Shown piece after piece: positions 1 to 8,674 of a stretch of 64,000 bases of DNA. The position numbers and the translations under genes are program-made. The notes under the pieces are model-generated. The model worked only from the letters and a program-made list of their open reading frames with translations, had not been told where the DNA came from and searched no databases. Where the stretch lies: NCBI RefSeq assembly GCF_027497255.1, contig NZ_CP114903.1, forward strand, positions 4,836,001 through 4,900,000, given 5' to 3'. The stretch comes from Micromonospora sp. WMMD882 (GTDB lineage Bacteria > Actinomycetota > Actinomycetes > Mycobacteriales > Micromonosporaceae). How positions within the stretch are numbered: the stretch's first letter is position 1; the number at the start of each line of letters is the position of its first letter.

Positions 1-72
1 CGGACGTGAGGGATGCTCGTCGCACGAGCACCCACCGAGCACCCAACCGACCACAAGGGACGGAAAAGCAAA

Positions 73-106
73 GGGGCCTGACCGCCGTTTCGGCAGGTCA
101 GACCCC
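73..106 (-). terminator. Rho-independent terminator of tRNA-Arg
   Basis: A near-perfect GC-rich hairpin (arms starting GGGG and ending CCCC, loop around GTTT) lies just 3' of the minus-strand tRNA-Arg. In transcript direction it is followed by a T-rich stretch (63-72). It is one of the few hairpins in the window with a real T tract. Confidence 0.7.
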
Positions 107-117
107 CTGTGATCTTG

Positions 118-190
118 TGCGCCCGAAGGGACTCGAACCCCTAACCTTCTGATCCGTAGTCAGATGCTCTATCCGTTGAGCTACGGGCGC
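118..190 (-). tRNA. tRNA-Arg (anticodon ACG)
   Basis: The cloverleaf reads on the minus strand. The 7-bp acceptor stem GCGCCCG pairs with CGGGCGC, followed by discriminator A. The anticodon stem TCTGA/TCAGA encloses the loop CTACGGA, giving anticodon ACG (Arg, CGN codons). A T-arm with GGTTCGA-type loop is present (GGGTTCGAGTCC). No CCA is encoded. Confidence 0.97.
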
Positions 191-224
191 TTGTGCTCGG
201 CCAGTTTACACACCCGGCCTAGCG

Positions 225-315
225 CGGAGACTCCGGGATTCGAACCCGGGAGGGGCTTTAAGACCCCAACCGCATTAGCAGTGCGGCGCCATAGACCAGA
301 CTAGGCGAAGTCTCC
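225..315 (-). tRNA. tRNA-Ser (anticodon GCU)
   Basis: This is a minus-strand class II tRNA of 91 nt with a long variable arm. The acceptor stem GGAGACT/AGTCTCC is followed by discriminator G, as expected for tRNA-Ser. The anticodon loop CTGCTAA gives GCU (AGC/AGU codons). It lies 34 nt from tRNA-Arg on the same strand, so the two are probably co-transcribed. Confidence 0.97.
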
Positions 316-883
316 CCGGTGGCCCAGCAGACCACCGCTGCCCGAGGATACAGGTCACCCCGGGTCGGGAGCAAAACGACTTCCGGCTCCGCCGGCTCCG
401 GCCCGCCTTCCATGGTCAACGACCAGCGTTTTCCGCTGTGCCGCGCCTCGATCCGGACTACGCTCCATCGATATGCAGGAGCAGCCGCCGAGCGATCCGC
501 CTCGCCGCGAGCCGCGTGCCGCGACACGCCGAGGCCGTTCCCCGAAGCCGACCTTCACCCCGCCGGCCAACCCGGCAGGCGAACCCGACGCCACCGTCGA
601 CCAGCCGGAAACCGCAGGTGAAGCCCGTCGACGCCGGACGGCGCCCGCTCCTGACGTGCTGTTCCGGCCACCGGACACCGCCGGACCTGCCGAACCGGCC
701 GGGCCACCCCCGGCGCCCGCCCGCCGCGCGCCCCGGCAGAAGATCGCCGCGAGCGGGCGTTCGTCCTCCGGCCGGGACGCGCAGGCGTCGACCGGGTCGG
801 AGGCCGACCCCGCCCCCGGGAGTGATCAGGAACACCGCGCCGGCGCCGGATCCGATCAGTCAGGGGGCCAGGAGACTACCCCT
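316..883. other. Leader region with open but unassigned frames
   Basis: Several frames stay open here because of GC bias. One (from 473) is in frame with the gene beginning at 884 and would add a Pro/Arg/Ala-rich, low-complexity N-terminus of 137 residues. No Shine-Dalgarno sequence precedes 473, while a good one precedes 884, so this stretch is treated as upstream DNA. No other gene is supported. Confidence 0.4.
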
Positions 884-1891
884 GTGGCCCAGGTGGGAGC
901 CCCCGCGCCCCGGAAACGCGCCACCGCGAAGACCACAACCGCCAGGACCACACCCGCGAAGACCACACCCGCGAAGACCACGGCCGCCGGGGCTTCCCCG
1001 GTCAAGAAGACCACCGCGCCGAAGAAGACCACCGCGCCGAGGGCGCGTGGCAGGGCGGTAGGTGACGTGGAACGGCGGGCGGCTGGCCGTACCGTCGACC
1101 GGGCTCGGATCGTGGCGGATCCGGCCTTCGCTCCGGAGCTGCTGGCGTTGGCGGCGGTGCAGCGGATCGGGCCGCAGGCCCGCGCCTGGGCGGACGCGCT
1201 TCGTGACGCGTACCCCGGGGCTACGCCGGACGGTCTGGCCCGGCTCGCCACCCGGCGGTTCGTCCGGTCGGCCGGGGTGGGCGGGGCGACCGCGGCGTTC
1301 GCCGGTCTCTTCGCGCCGTTGGCCGAGCTGGCGGCGGTGCTCTGGGCCCAGGCCGGCCTGGTGCTGCACCTCGCCGCGGCCCACGACCGCGACCCCACCG
1401 ACCCGGAGCGGGCCGTCGAGCTGCTGGTGCTGACCCGGGCGCATCCGGACGCCGACAGCGCCCGCGCGGCGCTCGCCGCCGCCCAGGCGGCCGACCAGGC
1501 ACGCCCGGCCCGAGACGCGATCGGCCAGGCGCAGATCGGCCAGGCGGCGACCGACCAGGCGCGAATTGGCCAGGCGGCGGCTGACGGGGCGCAGACCGAC
1601 CAGGCGGCCCACGAGATCGTCGCGGGCCGTGCGGACCGGACGACGGTGCGGGCGGGCCGGGGCGCGCACGCGGTGGACGGCGACGACGAGCCGCCGTGGG
1701 GCCGGATCGCCGAGGCGGCCTGGCGGTTGGCCGCGCCGTTGGCGGCGCAGGCCGGCGGCTGGGTGGCGCTGCGGGTGGCGTCCCGGTTGCTGCCCGGCGC
1801 GGCGGCGCTCGCCGCGGCGGCGGGCGCGTCGGCCGCCACCGAGCGGCTGGCCGCCCGGACCATCGCCGCCTACCGACGGTCGCCCGGCTGA
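884..1891 (+). CDS. Hypothetical protein with Lys/Thr/Ala-rich N-terminus, EcsC-like helical body
   Basis: This is a 335-residue protein of unknown function. GTG 884 is chosen because AGGAG (870-874) lies 9 nt upstream; an in-frame start at 473 would give 472 residues. The first ~60 residues are a basic Ala/Lys/Thr repeat (TTPAKTTPAKTTAA type), like histone-H1-like or cell-wall-spanning tails. The middle is helical and Ala-rich, with a hydrophobic segment around AAFAGLFAPLAELAAVL. A second hydrophobic stretch sits near the C-terminus. Between them are degenerate short repeats (IGQAQIGQAATDQA). The body weakly recalls EcsC-like helical proteins of actinomycetes, which is inference only. It stands alone, with tRNAs upstream and a short-repeat zone downstream. 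Confidence 0.65.
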   Translation: MAQVGAPAPRKRATAKTTTARTTPAKTTPAKTTAAGASPVKKTTAPKKTTAPRARGRAVGDVERRAAGRTVDRARIVADPAFAPELLALAAVQRIGPQARAWADALRDAYPGATPDGLARLATRRFVRSAGVGGATAAFAGLFAPLAELAAVLWAQAGLVLHLAAAHDRDPTDPERAVELLVLTRAHPDADSARAALAAAQAADQARPARDAIGQAQIGQAATDQARIGQAAADGAQTDQAAHEIVAGRADRTTVRAGRGAHAVDGDDEPPWGRIAEAAWRLAAPLAAQAGGWVALRVASRLLPGAAALAAAAGASAATERLAARTIAAYRRSPG

Positions 1892-1900
1892 CCCACCGCC

Positions 1901-2042
1901 GATCCGGCAACGCGGCAACGACACCCGGCCGACCCGGCAACGGGGCCCGGCCGACCCGGCATCCCGGCAACGGGGGCCGGCATCCCGGCGACGAGGGCCG
2001 GCATCCCGGCAACGGGGCCCGGCAACGCGGCAACGGGGCCGG
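1901..2042. repeat. Degenerate short tandem repeats
   Basis: The stretch is built from imperfect copies of a GGCAACGGGG / CCGGCATCCC / CGGCCGACCC vocabulary, repeated about ten times between the stop at 1891 and the convergent protease gene. No function is visible; it looks like replication-slippage sequence. Confidence 0.7.
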
Positions 2043-2081
2043 CTTACCGACCGCCGACGCCGGTGACGAGGGCCCGCGCGG

Positions 2082-2852
2082 TCAGAGCCAGTCGAACCAT
2101 TCCCGGGGCAGCAGGGAGTAGCCGACGAAGGCCACGATGTCGAGCAGCGTGTGCGCGACGACCAGCGGCATCACCCGTCGGGTGCGCAGGTAGAACAGGC
2201 TGAACACCACGCCCATGACCACGTTGCCGACGAACGCGCCGAAGCCCTGGTAGAGGTGGTAGGAGCCGCGCAGCAGGGCGCTGGTGGCGACCACCGCGGC
2301 GACCCGCCAGCCGAGTTGCCGCAGCCGGGTCGTCAGGTAGCCGACCACGATCACCTCTTCCAGCACCGCGTTCTGCACGGCGGCGAGGACCAGCACCGGC
2401 ACCGTCCACCAGAGTTCCGGCAGCGCCGCCGGCACGAGGGTGGCGTTCAGGCCGAGTTGCGCGGCGGCCCAGAACAGCGCCAGGCCGGGCAGCCCGATCA
2501 GCGCGGCCAGGCCGGCGCCCCGGGCCAGGTCCTGGCCGGGCCGTCGGGCGTCCAGGCCGATGGTCCGGCCGGCGTCGCCCGGATCCCGACCGAGCAGGTG
2601 TACGGCGAGCAGCACGGGCAGCAGCGCGAAGACGATCCCGAGAAGCTGGTACGTCAGGTCCAGCCACGGTCGGGGCGACACGGAGGTGTTCAGCGCGGCG
2701 GTCGACCGGGCGAGTCCGCCCTCGGCGGTCAGCTTCGCGATGATCGACACGGTGGCGTAGACCGCGGACTGCCCGAGCGACAGCCCGAGCACCAGCAGTG
2801 TCTCCGCGCCGAGGACCCGGTGGGACGCCGGGCGGGTGAGCTCAACGGTCAC
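2082..2852 (-). CDS. CPBP family intramembrane metalloprotease
   Basis: This 256-residue polytopic membrane protein is of the CPBP (CAAX protease and bacteriocin-processing, Abi) family, which cleaves membrane substrates with glutamate and histidine ligands in transmembrane helices. Visible motifs: EE followed by xxxxxxR in 'VLEEVIVVGYLTTRLR', the FxxG-like segment 'YHLYQGFGAFVGNVVMG' with His, and the last-helix His in 'VVAHTLLDIVAF'. About seven hydrophobic segments are seen. The start is a GTG at 2852, the last plausible one before the hydrophobic core; no close ribosome site supports it, so the start is uncertain. It is divergent from the flavohemoglobin gene, with a 17-bp palindrome between them. 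Confidence 0.85.
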   Translation of the reverse strand: MTVELTRPASHRVLGAETLLVLGLSLGQSAVYATVSIIAKLTAEGGLARSTAALNTSVSPRPWLDLTYQLLGIVFALLPVLLAVHLLGRDPGDAGRTIGLDARRPGQDLARGAGLAALIGLPGLALFWAAAQLGLNATLVPAALPELWWTVPVLVLAAVQNAVLEEVIVVGYLTTRLRQLGWRVAAVVATSALLRGSYHLYQGFGAFVGNVVMGVVFSLFYLRTRRVMPLVVAHTLLDIVAFVGYSLLPREWFDWL

Positions 2853-2934
2853 CGCACCACTGTGCCCGATCCTCCGTCTGCCCGGCACCGCCGGCGACGC
2901 CGACCCTGGCAGCGTGCGGGATCGCCGTCTCCGA

Positions 2935-2951
2935 TCGCACAGTCTGTGCGA
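2935..2951. promoter_or_regulatory. Perfect 17-bp palindrome, candidate operator
   Basis: TCGCACAG-T-CTGTGCGA is a perfect dyad with a one-base centre. It lies between the divergent CPBP protease (start 2852) and flavohemoglobin (start 3021) genes, where a dimeric regulator could control either. It does not look like a known NsrR or HypR site, and its cognate factor is unknown. Confidence 0.55.
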
Positions 2952-3020
2952 CCAGCGTGGACGCTCCGTGTCCATGCTGGGTCCTGCCCGATGATCCGCC
3001 GTCCTGCCGAAGGAGCGCCG

Positions 3021-4136
3021 ATGGAGAACTTCGCGCGGCTGTTGAAGGAGAGCTGGGCCCTCGTCGAAGGGGATCGGCGGCGGCTCAGCGACTACTTCTA
3101 CGCCCGGGCGTTCCTCCTCGACCCGGACCTGCGCAGGCTCTTCCCCGTCCAGATGGCGGGGCAGGGCGACCGGCTCCTCGACGCGATCGTCACCGCCATC
3201 CACACCGTCGGCGACCCGGAGAGCTTCGACGAGTACCTGCGCGCGCTCGGCCGGGACCACCGGAAGTACCACGTCACGCCGGAGAGCTACACCACCATGG
3301 GCGTCGCCCTGCTGGACGCGTTGCGGAGCACCGCCGGGGACGGCTGGAACCTCGAGTTCGACCAGGCGTGGCGGGACGCGTACACGGCGATGGCGCAGAA
3401 GATGCAGGACGGCGCGGCGGCGGACGGGAACCCGCCGTTCTGGCACGCCGAGGTGCTGACCCACGAGCGGTACGGGTCGGACACGGCGGTCCTGACGGCG
3501 CAGGTCCTCCAGCACCCCCTGCCCTACCGGGCCGGTCAGTACGTCAGCGTCGAGGTGCCCCGTTACCTGCCCCGGGTGTGGCGGACGTACTCGGTGGCGA
3601 ACGCCCCGAACGACGACAACATCCTGGAGTTCCACGTTCGCACGCCCGGCGCGGGTTGGCTGTCGGGCGCCCTGGTGCGCCGGGTCCGGCCGGGGGACCT
3701 GCTCCGGGTCGCCGCGCCGATGGGGGCGATGACCCTGGACCGCTCCTCCGAGCGGGACATCCTCTGCGTGGCCGGCGGGGTGGGGCTGGCCCCGGTCAAG
3801 GCCCTGGTCGAGGAGTTGACCTCGTACAACCGGACCCGCTGGGCGCACGTCTTCTACGGGGCCCGCCGGGCCGTCGACCTGTGGGCGCTGGACGAGCTGC
3901 GGGAGCTGGTGGCGGCGTACCCGTGGCTGTCGGTGACCCCGGCGTGCAGCGACGAGCCGGATTTCGACGGCGAACGGGGTGAGATCTCCGAGGTGGTCAC
4001 CCGGTACGGCCCCTGGACCTCGCACGACTGTTTCGTCTCGGGTTCGGCGGCGATGGTCCGGGCGACGCTGCGGGCGCTCGCCGCCGACCAGGTGCCGCCG
4101 CAGCACGTCCGGTACGACACCTTCGGCGACCTGTAG
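3021..4136 (+). CDS. hmp: Flavohemoglobin / nitric oxide dioxygenase
   Basis: This 371-residue cytoplasmic enzyme has the three flavohemoglobin domains: globin (about 1-135), FAD-binding reductase (about 145-245) and NAD(P)H-binding (about 250-371). The family oxidises NO to nitrate with O2 and NAD(P)H. The proximal haem His is probably H80 ('RDHRKYHVTPESY'), with a B-helix Tyr in 'SDYFYARAF'. The FAD motif RTYSVANAP (188-196) and nucleotide motif GGVGLAP are clear. The position usually Gly after the F8 His is His here (H84). AAGGAG 6 nt upstream fixes the ATG. A palindrome at 2935 may be its operator, and a strong hairpin at 4164 ends the transcript. Confidence 0.9.
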   Translation: MENFARLLKESWALVEGDRRRLSDYFYARAFLLDPDLRRLFPVQMAGQGDRLLDAIVTAIHTVGDPESFDEYLRALGRDHRKYHVTPESYTTMGVALLDALRSTAGDGWNLEFDQAWRDAYTAMAQKMQDGAAADGNPPFWHAEVLTHERYGSDTAVLTAQVLQHPLPYRAGQYVSVEVPRYLPRVWRTYSVANAPNDDNILEFHVRTPGAGWLSGALVRRVRPGDLLRVAAPMGAMTLDRSSERDILCVAGGVGLAPVKALVEELTSYNRTRWAHVFYGARRAVDLWALDELRELVAAYPWLSVTPACSDEPDFDGERGEISEVVTRYGPWTSHDCFVSGSAAMVRATLRALAADQVPPQHVRYDTFGDL

Positions 4137-4163
4137 CCGGTTCAGACCTTCCTCCCCCCGAAG

Positions 4164-4203
4164 CCGGGTCGCGTGCCCCCGCCCCCTGGGGCACGCGACC
4201 CGG
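4164..4203. terminator. Bidirectional hairpin terminator
   Basis: Perfect 16-bp arms (CCGGGTCGCGTGCCCC and its complement) with an 8-nt loop lie between the convergent flavohemoglobin and XRE-deformylase genes. There is no T tract. Confidence 0.8.
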
Positions 4204-4236
4204 CCCCCCTCCACCGGCCACCGGCCATGGTCGGGG

Positions 4237-5763
4237 TCAGTAGCGCCAGGCGGGGGTGACCTCGTGGTACTCCTCGACGGGCACCAGCGGCACCCCGGAC
4301 GCCATCCGGTCGACGTAGAGCCGACCCTCCAGGTGGTCGACCTCGTGCGCGACGAGCCGGGCCATGCCGAACTCGAAGGACGTGATGAGTCGGCTGCCGT
4401 CCGGGCGGGCGTGTTCCACGTCGAGCCGCAGCGGTCGGGGCACCAGCCCCCGGTGGTCGAAGAACGAGAGGCAGGCTTCGTACTGCTCGTCGGTGTCCGG
4501 GGAGGCGTCGACGACCCGGGGGTTGAGCAGCGCCACCGGCTCGGCCAGCCGGTCCGGTGGGCGGATCACCACCACGGCGCAGGTGTACCCGAGCTGCGGG
4601 GCGGCCAGGCCGACGCCCCGGCTGAACCGGTGCACCTCGTCCAGTCGGCTCAGGGCGGCGCGCAGCCGGTCCACCACGTCCCGGGCGACTTCCGCCTCGT
4701 CGGGCAGGTCGAGTTGCCGGACGGGCTGTCGCAGCAGGTCGGCGCCGCGCTGGACGATGCCCGCCGACCGCATCCGGTCGCTGGGGCGGGGCCGGGCGGC
4801 GTCGGCCCCGTTGCGGGTGGGTGGCGGGGGAGCGTGCCGGAACCGCCACTGGAGGCGGTACCTGGCGTTCAGCGGGGGGTTCTCGGTGGCCCACTCGAAG
4901 ATCGCCCGGCCCCGTTCGTCGTGCCGGCTCACCGGCGTACGCAGCGGACCCTCCTCGGCCGAGAGGGACGTCTCCAGCCCCCACACCTGCGGGTCCAGGG
5001 CGGCGGGCAGGTCCAGCCGGACGTCGAGCGCCCGGGTCGGCACCCGGACGGCGCGCTGGAACCAGGGGCCCCACTTCTCGTGTCCGACGCGGTACTCGTA
5101 CTCGATGGTGGCCCGGTCGCCGGGGTAGAGCGGGAACCGTCCGTCGGCGTTCTCGAACAGCAGCCAGAACTCCTTGAACGCGTCCCGGTCGTGCTTGGCC
5201 CGCCAGTGCATCGGCTCCCGTTCGCCCCGGTCGTCCCGGTACGCGCGCAGGCGCAGCTCGGAGAAGGTGAGGGGGTGGTCCCGGTGGTGGCGGTTGGAGC
5301 GGCCCGGGTCGCTCGGGTACCGGTCGACGGCGACGCGGGCCAGGTAGCGGGTGACCGGTTCGGTGCCGGCGTTGTAGAGGGAGCGCCGGATGACGCAGTG
5401 GTAGCCGTCCTCGTGGTGGGTGAGGCTGGCGGCTTCGTGTTCGACGATCAGGCCCGTCCCGGGGGGCATCCACTGGCCGGGGGTCGGCGGGTCCCGGTGG
5501 GGCGGGCTGGAGCGGGTGTGCCGCAGGTCGTCGTACTCCTTGAAGCGCTGCCAGATCGTGCCGCCGGCTTCCAGCACGGCCTCGGCGCGGCGGGCGAAGT
5601 CCTCGGTGGGGCGGTGCCGGCGGCTCTCCACGTGGCTGACGTACGACGGGTCGAACCCCATGAGGGTGGCGAGCTGCTTCTTGGACAGCCCCCGCTCGAT
5701 GCGGTGCCGGCCGAGCTCGGCCGCGAACGAGTCGGCTGCCCGTTCGAGGGGCGAGGTCGTCAT
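4237..5763 (-). CDS. XRE helix-turn-helix / peptide deformylase fusion protein
   Basis: This 508-residue protein has an N-terminal Cro/CI-type helix-turn-helix (about 10-70: 'LSKKQLATLMGFDPSYVSHVESRRHRP'), a middle beta-rich domain of unknown role (about 95-310), and a C-terminal peptide deformylase domain (about 335-508). All three deformylase motifs are present: GVGLAAPQ; EACLS in place of the usual EGCLS, keeping the metal-binding Cys; and HEVDH with the catalytic Glu and two metal His. Family chemistry is removal of the formyl group from N-terminal Met, but tethering to a DNA-binding domain suggests a sensor or regulator rather than the housekeeping enzyme. The start at 5763 follows GAGG at 6 nt; in-frame ATGs at 5775 and 5796 are alternatives. 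Monocistronic. Confidence 0.85.
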   Translation of the reverse strand: MTTSPLERAADSFAAELGRHRIERGLSKKQLATLMGFDPSYVSHVESRRHRPTEDFARRAEAVLEAGGTIWQRFKEYDDLRHTRSSPPHRDPPTPGQWMPPGTGLIVEHEAASLTHHEDGYHCVIRRSLYNAGTEPVTRYLARVAVDRYPSDPGRSNRHHRDHPLTFSELRLRAYRDDRGEREPMHWRAKHDRDAFKEFWLLFENADGRFPLYPGDRATIEYEYRVGHEKWGPWFQRAVRVPTRALDVRLDLPAALDPQVWGLETSLSAEEGPLRTPVSRHDERGRAIFEWATENPPLNARYRLQWRFRHAPPPPTRNGADAARPRPSDRMRSAGIVQRGADLLRQPVRQLDLPDEAEVARDVVDRLRAALSRLDEVHRFSRGVGLAAPQLGYTCAVVVIRPPDRLAEPVALLNPRVVDASPDTDEQYEACLSFFDHRGLVPRPLRLDVEHARPDGSRLITSFEFGMARLVAHEVDHLEGRLYVDRMASGVPLVPVEEYHEVTPAWRY

Positions 5764-5927
5764 CTGCTTCCTCATGGCCGGGAGTATCAGTTTCACGTTT
5801 GCCGCGAAGATTTCTACCGGAGTGGCACGTTGCCGACTCTTCCCTTGACAGGTTCACGTGAGCGCTCACCGGAGGCTCGCGCGGCGATCACGGAGAGCGG
5901 TGGGCTTCCCCTGACGAACCGCCCGGG

Positions 5928-5946
5928 TTAGGTTAGCCTTAGCTCA
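5928..5946 (+). promoter_or_regulatory. IdeR/DmdR-type iron box
   Basis: TTAGGTTAGCCTTAGCTCA matches the actinobacterial DtxR/IdeR consensus (TTAGGTTAGSCTAACCTAA) at 15-16 of 19 positions, with a perfect left half. It ends 32 nt before the GTG of an FhuF-like iron gene, a position where holo-IdeR would block transcription when iron is plentiful. Confidence 0.8.
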
Positions 5947-5978
5947 GACAGTGCCGGGTGTGTGCGAGGGGAGTGAAC

Positions 5979-6767
5979 GTGACGACGGTCGTGCCCACCC
6001 CGAGTGTCGCCGCTCCACTCGCCCCGGTGAGCGCCACGCTGCGGGCCGTGTTCGGCACCGACGACCTGCCCGGTCTCACGCCGGGGCTGCTGGTCCCCGA
6101 CGGGTACGGCTGGTCGCCGGCCACCACCCTGGTCGGCGGCGCCCGGGTGCCCGAGCTGCTGCGCGCCGCCGCCCGCCAGTGGGGCGGCCCCCCGCACGCG
6201 TGCGCCGCGCTGGCCTGGAAGTCGTACAGCTACTGGCTGGCCCTGCCGGCGGCGCTCGGCTGGGCGTCGGCCCGGCGGGTGCCGCTGCTCGACCCGGCCG
6301 ACGTGCTGGTCCGCTTCGACGACGACCAGCCCCAGGTCACGCTGGGGTTGCGCCCGTCCACCACGGTCGCGGTGCTGCCCAGCGACCCGTTGGCGCTGGC
6401 CGCCCCGCCCGAGGTGCGGGTGGTCGCCGACGAGGCCGAGCTGCTGGGCGTGCTCCGCGCGTCGCTGCTCGACGCCCACCTGACGCCGATGATCGGGGCC
6501 ATCCAGCGTGAGGTCCGCATCGGGGCCCGTACGCTGCTCGGCTCGGTCGCGTCCGGGGTCGCCCACGGGGTGCTGCGGGCGGCCGACGTGCTGCCCGGCT
6601 CGGCGGTCGAGGCGGTCGGCGCGCTGCTCGACACGCTCGGCGTGGCGGACCTGGTCGAGCTGGTGCCCGGCCCGTCCGGTGAGCCGACGGTGCAGCGGCG
6701 CACCTGCTGCCTGGCGTTCACGCTGCCGAAGCCGAAGTACTGCCAGGGCTGCTGCGTCCGCCCCTGA
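5979..6767 (+). CDS. FhuF-like (2Fe-2S) siderophore-iron reductase
   Basis: This 262-residue protein ends in 'RRTCCLAFTLPKPKYCQGCC', the Cys-Cys-x10-Cys-x2-Cys cluster that binds the unusual [2Fe-2S] centre of FhuF-type ferric-siderophore reductases. The rest (iron-transporter FhuF-like body) is Ala/Leu-rich with no signal peptide, so it acts in the cytoplasm, releasing iron from imported ferri-siderophore. GTG 5979 is chosen because GAGGGGA ends 6 nt upstream; an in-frame GTG at 5958 has no ribosome site. The iron box at 5928 predicts iron repression. There is no siderophore cluster in the window, so it probably serves siderophores made or imported elsewhere. Confidence 0.85.
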   Translation: MTTVVPTPSVAAPLAPVSATLRAVFGTDDLPGLTPGLLVPDGYGWSPATTLVGGARVPELLRAAARQWGGPPHACAALAWKSYSYWLALPAALGWASARRVPLLDPADVLVRFDDDQPQVTLGLRPSTTVAVLPSDPLALAAPPEVRVVADEAELLGVLRASLLDAHLTPMIGAIQREVRIGARTLLGSVASGVAHGVLRAADVLPGSAVEAVGALLDTLGVADLVELVPGPSGEPTVQRRTCCLAFTLPKPKYCQGCCVRP

Positions 6768-6823
6768 CCGCGCCCCCGCTTCGACGGCACCCCCAAGTGA
6801 CCCGCGACGTTCGGGCCGCCGCC

Positions 6824-8674
6824 TCAGTCGACCAGCGGGCGGACGTCCCAGAGCCACACTCCGCCGGTACGGACCGGCTCGATGCCGGTGAGTTCGGTCA
6901 TACCCCGGCGCAGCGCGTCCTCGTGCCGGTGGCCGGCGAGCGCCACCGCCCCGGCCCGCCAGTACCGCAGGTCGTCCACGGCGGCCACCCGCGTCTGGGG
7001 GGTGATCGGCGGCACCGCCCCGGTGCGCCGGATCGTGGTGAAGAACGTGCTGGTGGGGCGCGGGGTGGCGCCGAACAGCGCGATCCGCCCCTCGGGCGCG
7101 TCCGGGCGGCGGTCCGGGCCGAGAAAGTAGCCCCGGGCGATCGGCAGCTCCAGGCCGGTCACCGCCGACCAGCGCAGCGGGTCCGCGTAGTCGGTGTCCG
7201 GCATCGGCAGGGTGACCAGGCTCCGTCCGCCGGCCAGGTAGGGCCGCCAGGCCCCGGAGGTGACGAACTCGGGCACCGGGTCCATCCGGGTGGTGGGCAG
7301 CGGCGTCGGCGTCAGCGGCAGCAACGCCATCAGCAGCACGGTGCCGGTGGCGAACCGGATCTGCCGCCGGGCCGCCGGATGCCGCCGGGTCAGCCCGGCC
7401 GCGTGCCCGACGCCGTACGCGAGGAGCAGGCCGACGACCGGGGTGAGCGCCAGCGCCCAGCGGGTCGGCACCACGGAGTGCAGGATCGGCAGGTTCTCCA
7501 GCGCCGCCCAGGGGGCGGGCACGCCGGTCCCCTGACCGTCGTAGCGCAGCTCGCGGCCCAGCGACAGCACCGTGAAGATCACTCCGACGGCGGCCAGGCC
7601 GAGCACCTCCGCCCGGCCCCGCAGCCACCAGACCAGGGCCAGGGTGAGCACGACCAGCGGCCAGCCGAAGAAGGCGTTCTCCTCGGTCGGGTTGCGGGCC
7701 AGCCGTTCGGTGTCCCGGGGGTCGCCGGCCAGCGACTCGCCCGGCCAGGCGAAGAAGGACGCCAGGTCGCTGGAGTAGCCGCGGATCAGCGCGGAGAGGC
7801 CGTCGTACGCGCCGGGGCCGAGGAGCATGACGTACAGCGGGTACGCCAGCAGGACGAGCGAGAACCCGGCGGCGACGGCCAGACCGGCGAGGAACGGCCG
7901 GGTGTCGCGCCGCAGGTCGGGTCGGCGCAACAGCAGCACGGCCACCACCACGCCGAGGCCGACCGCGGTCATCAGCAGGATCTCCGGGTTGAGGAACGTC
8001 TGCCACACGATCAACGACCCGAGCAGTACGCCGTTGCGCAGCCACCGGCCCGGTCGGCGCAGCGCGAGGGTCCGCCAGACGATCAGCGGTACGACGTACT
8101 GGGCGACGATGTTGGGGTGGGCGTTGGCGTGCGAGATCATCGCCGGCGAGAACGCGCAGAACAGCGCGCCGGTCCAGGCGGCCGGTCGGGACGGGACGAG
8201 CACCCGTGAGATGACGAAATACCAGGCGGTCCCGGTGGCGGCCAACGCGCTGGTGAGGAAGAGCAGAAAGGCGGCCCGGGGGCCGAAGAGCTCAGTGATC
8301 GGCGTCATTGGCAAAGAAACGGACAATACGGATGTGTTCGCCATGAGGTTGACGCCGTCCGGCACATTCATCCGGTCCGACCCGAACGGGTAGGCGAAAT
8401 CGGTCACCACCCGTGCGCCGTGCGCCATCATCCACTCGAACTGCGCCTGGTCGGTGGCGTTGACGAGACTCTCCTGGGTCGGGTCCAGCCAGAACCGGGC
8501 GGTCACCCAGCCGGCCAGCAGCACGAAACTCAGCACGGCGGCGACGTCGGGCAGCCACCGCCCGGCGAGCCGCACGCCGGCGTCCGGCAGCCCTGGACCG
8601 TCACGCTGGACTGCGCCGGAGCGCCCCGCCCGGCGGAACCCGCCCGGGTCGCCATCCGAGGCCGGAGTAGTCAT
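6824..8674 (-). CDS. Polytopic membrane protein, GT-C glycosyltransferase-like
   Basis: This 616-residue integral membrane protein has about 10-11 hydrophobic segments and a large extracytoplasmic C-terminal region (about 450-616). An early extracytoplasmic loop with 'DQAQFEWMMAHGARV' precedes the second helix, where GT-C lipid-linked-sugar glycosyltransferases carry their catalytic acid. This supports a polyprenyl-phosphate-sugar transferase role, but the donor and acceptor cannot be told. There is no Shine-Dalgarno; TACGCT 10 nt upstream of ATG 8674 could be a -10 box of a nearly leaderless transcript. It is divergent from a methyltransferase gene, and such pairs often act in envelope glycan modification. 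Confidence 0.65.
   Translation of the reverse strand: MTTPASDGDPGGFRRAGRSGAVQRDGPGLPDAGVRLAGRWLPDVAAVLSFVLLAGWVTARFWLDPTQESLVNATDQAQFEWMMAHGARVVTDFAYPFGSDRMNVPDGVNLMANTSVLSVSLPMTPITELFGPRAAFLLFLTSALAATGTAWYFVISRVLVPSRPAAWTGALFCAFSPAMISHANAHPNIVAQYVVPLIVWRTLALRRPGRWLRNGVLLGSLIVWQTFLNPEILLMTAVGLGVVVAVLLLRRPDLRRDTRPFLAGLAVAAGFSLVLLAYPLYVMLLGPGAYDGLSALIRGYSSDLASFFAWPGESLAGDPRDTERLARNPTEENAFFGWPLVVLTLALVWWLRGRAEVLGLAAVGVIFTVLSLGRELRYDGQGTGVPAPWAALENLPILHSVVPTRWALALTPVVGLLLAYGVGHAAGLTRRHPAARRQIRFATGTVLLMALLPLTPTPLPTTRMDPVPEFVTSGAWRPYLAGGRSLVTLPMPDTDYADPLRWSAVTGLELPIARGYFLGPDRRPDAPEGRIALFGATPRPTSTFFTTIRRTGAVPPITPQTRVAAVDDLRYWRAGAVALAGHRHEDALRRGMTELTGIEPVRTGGVWLWDVRPLVD

Noticed and set aside
473..883. 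In-frame N-terminal extension of the 884 gene
   Set aside because: No ribosome site at 473, and low-complexity Pro/Arg composition with other frames also open; AGGAG before GTG 884 favours the shorter protein.
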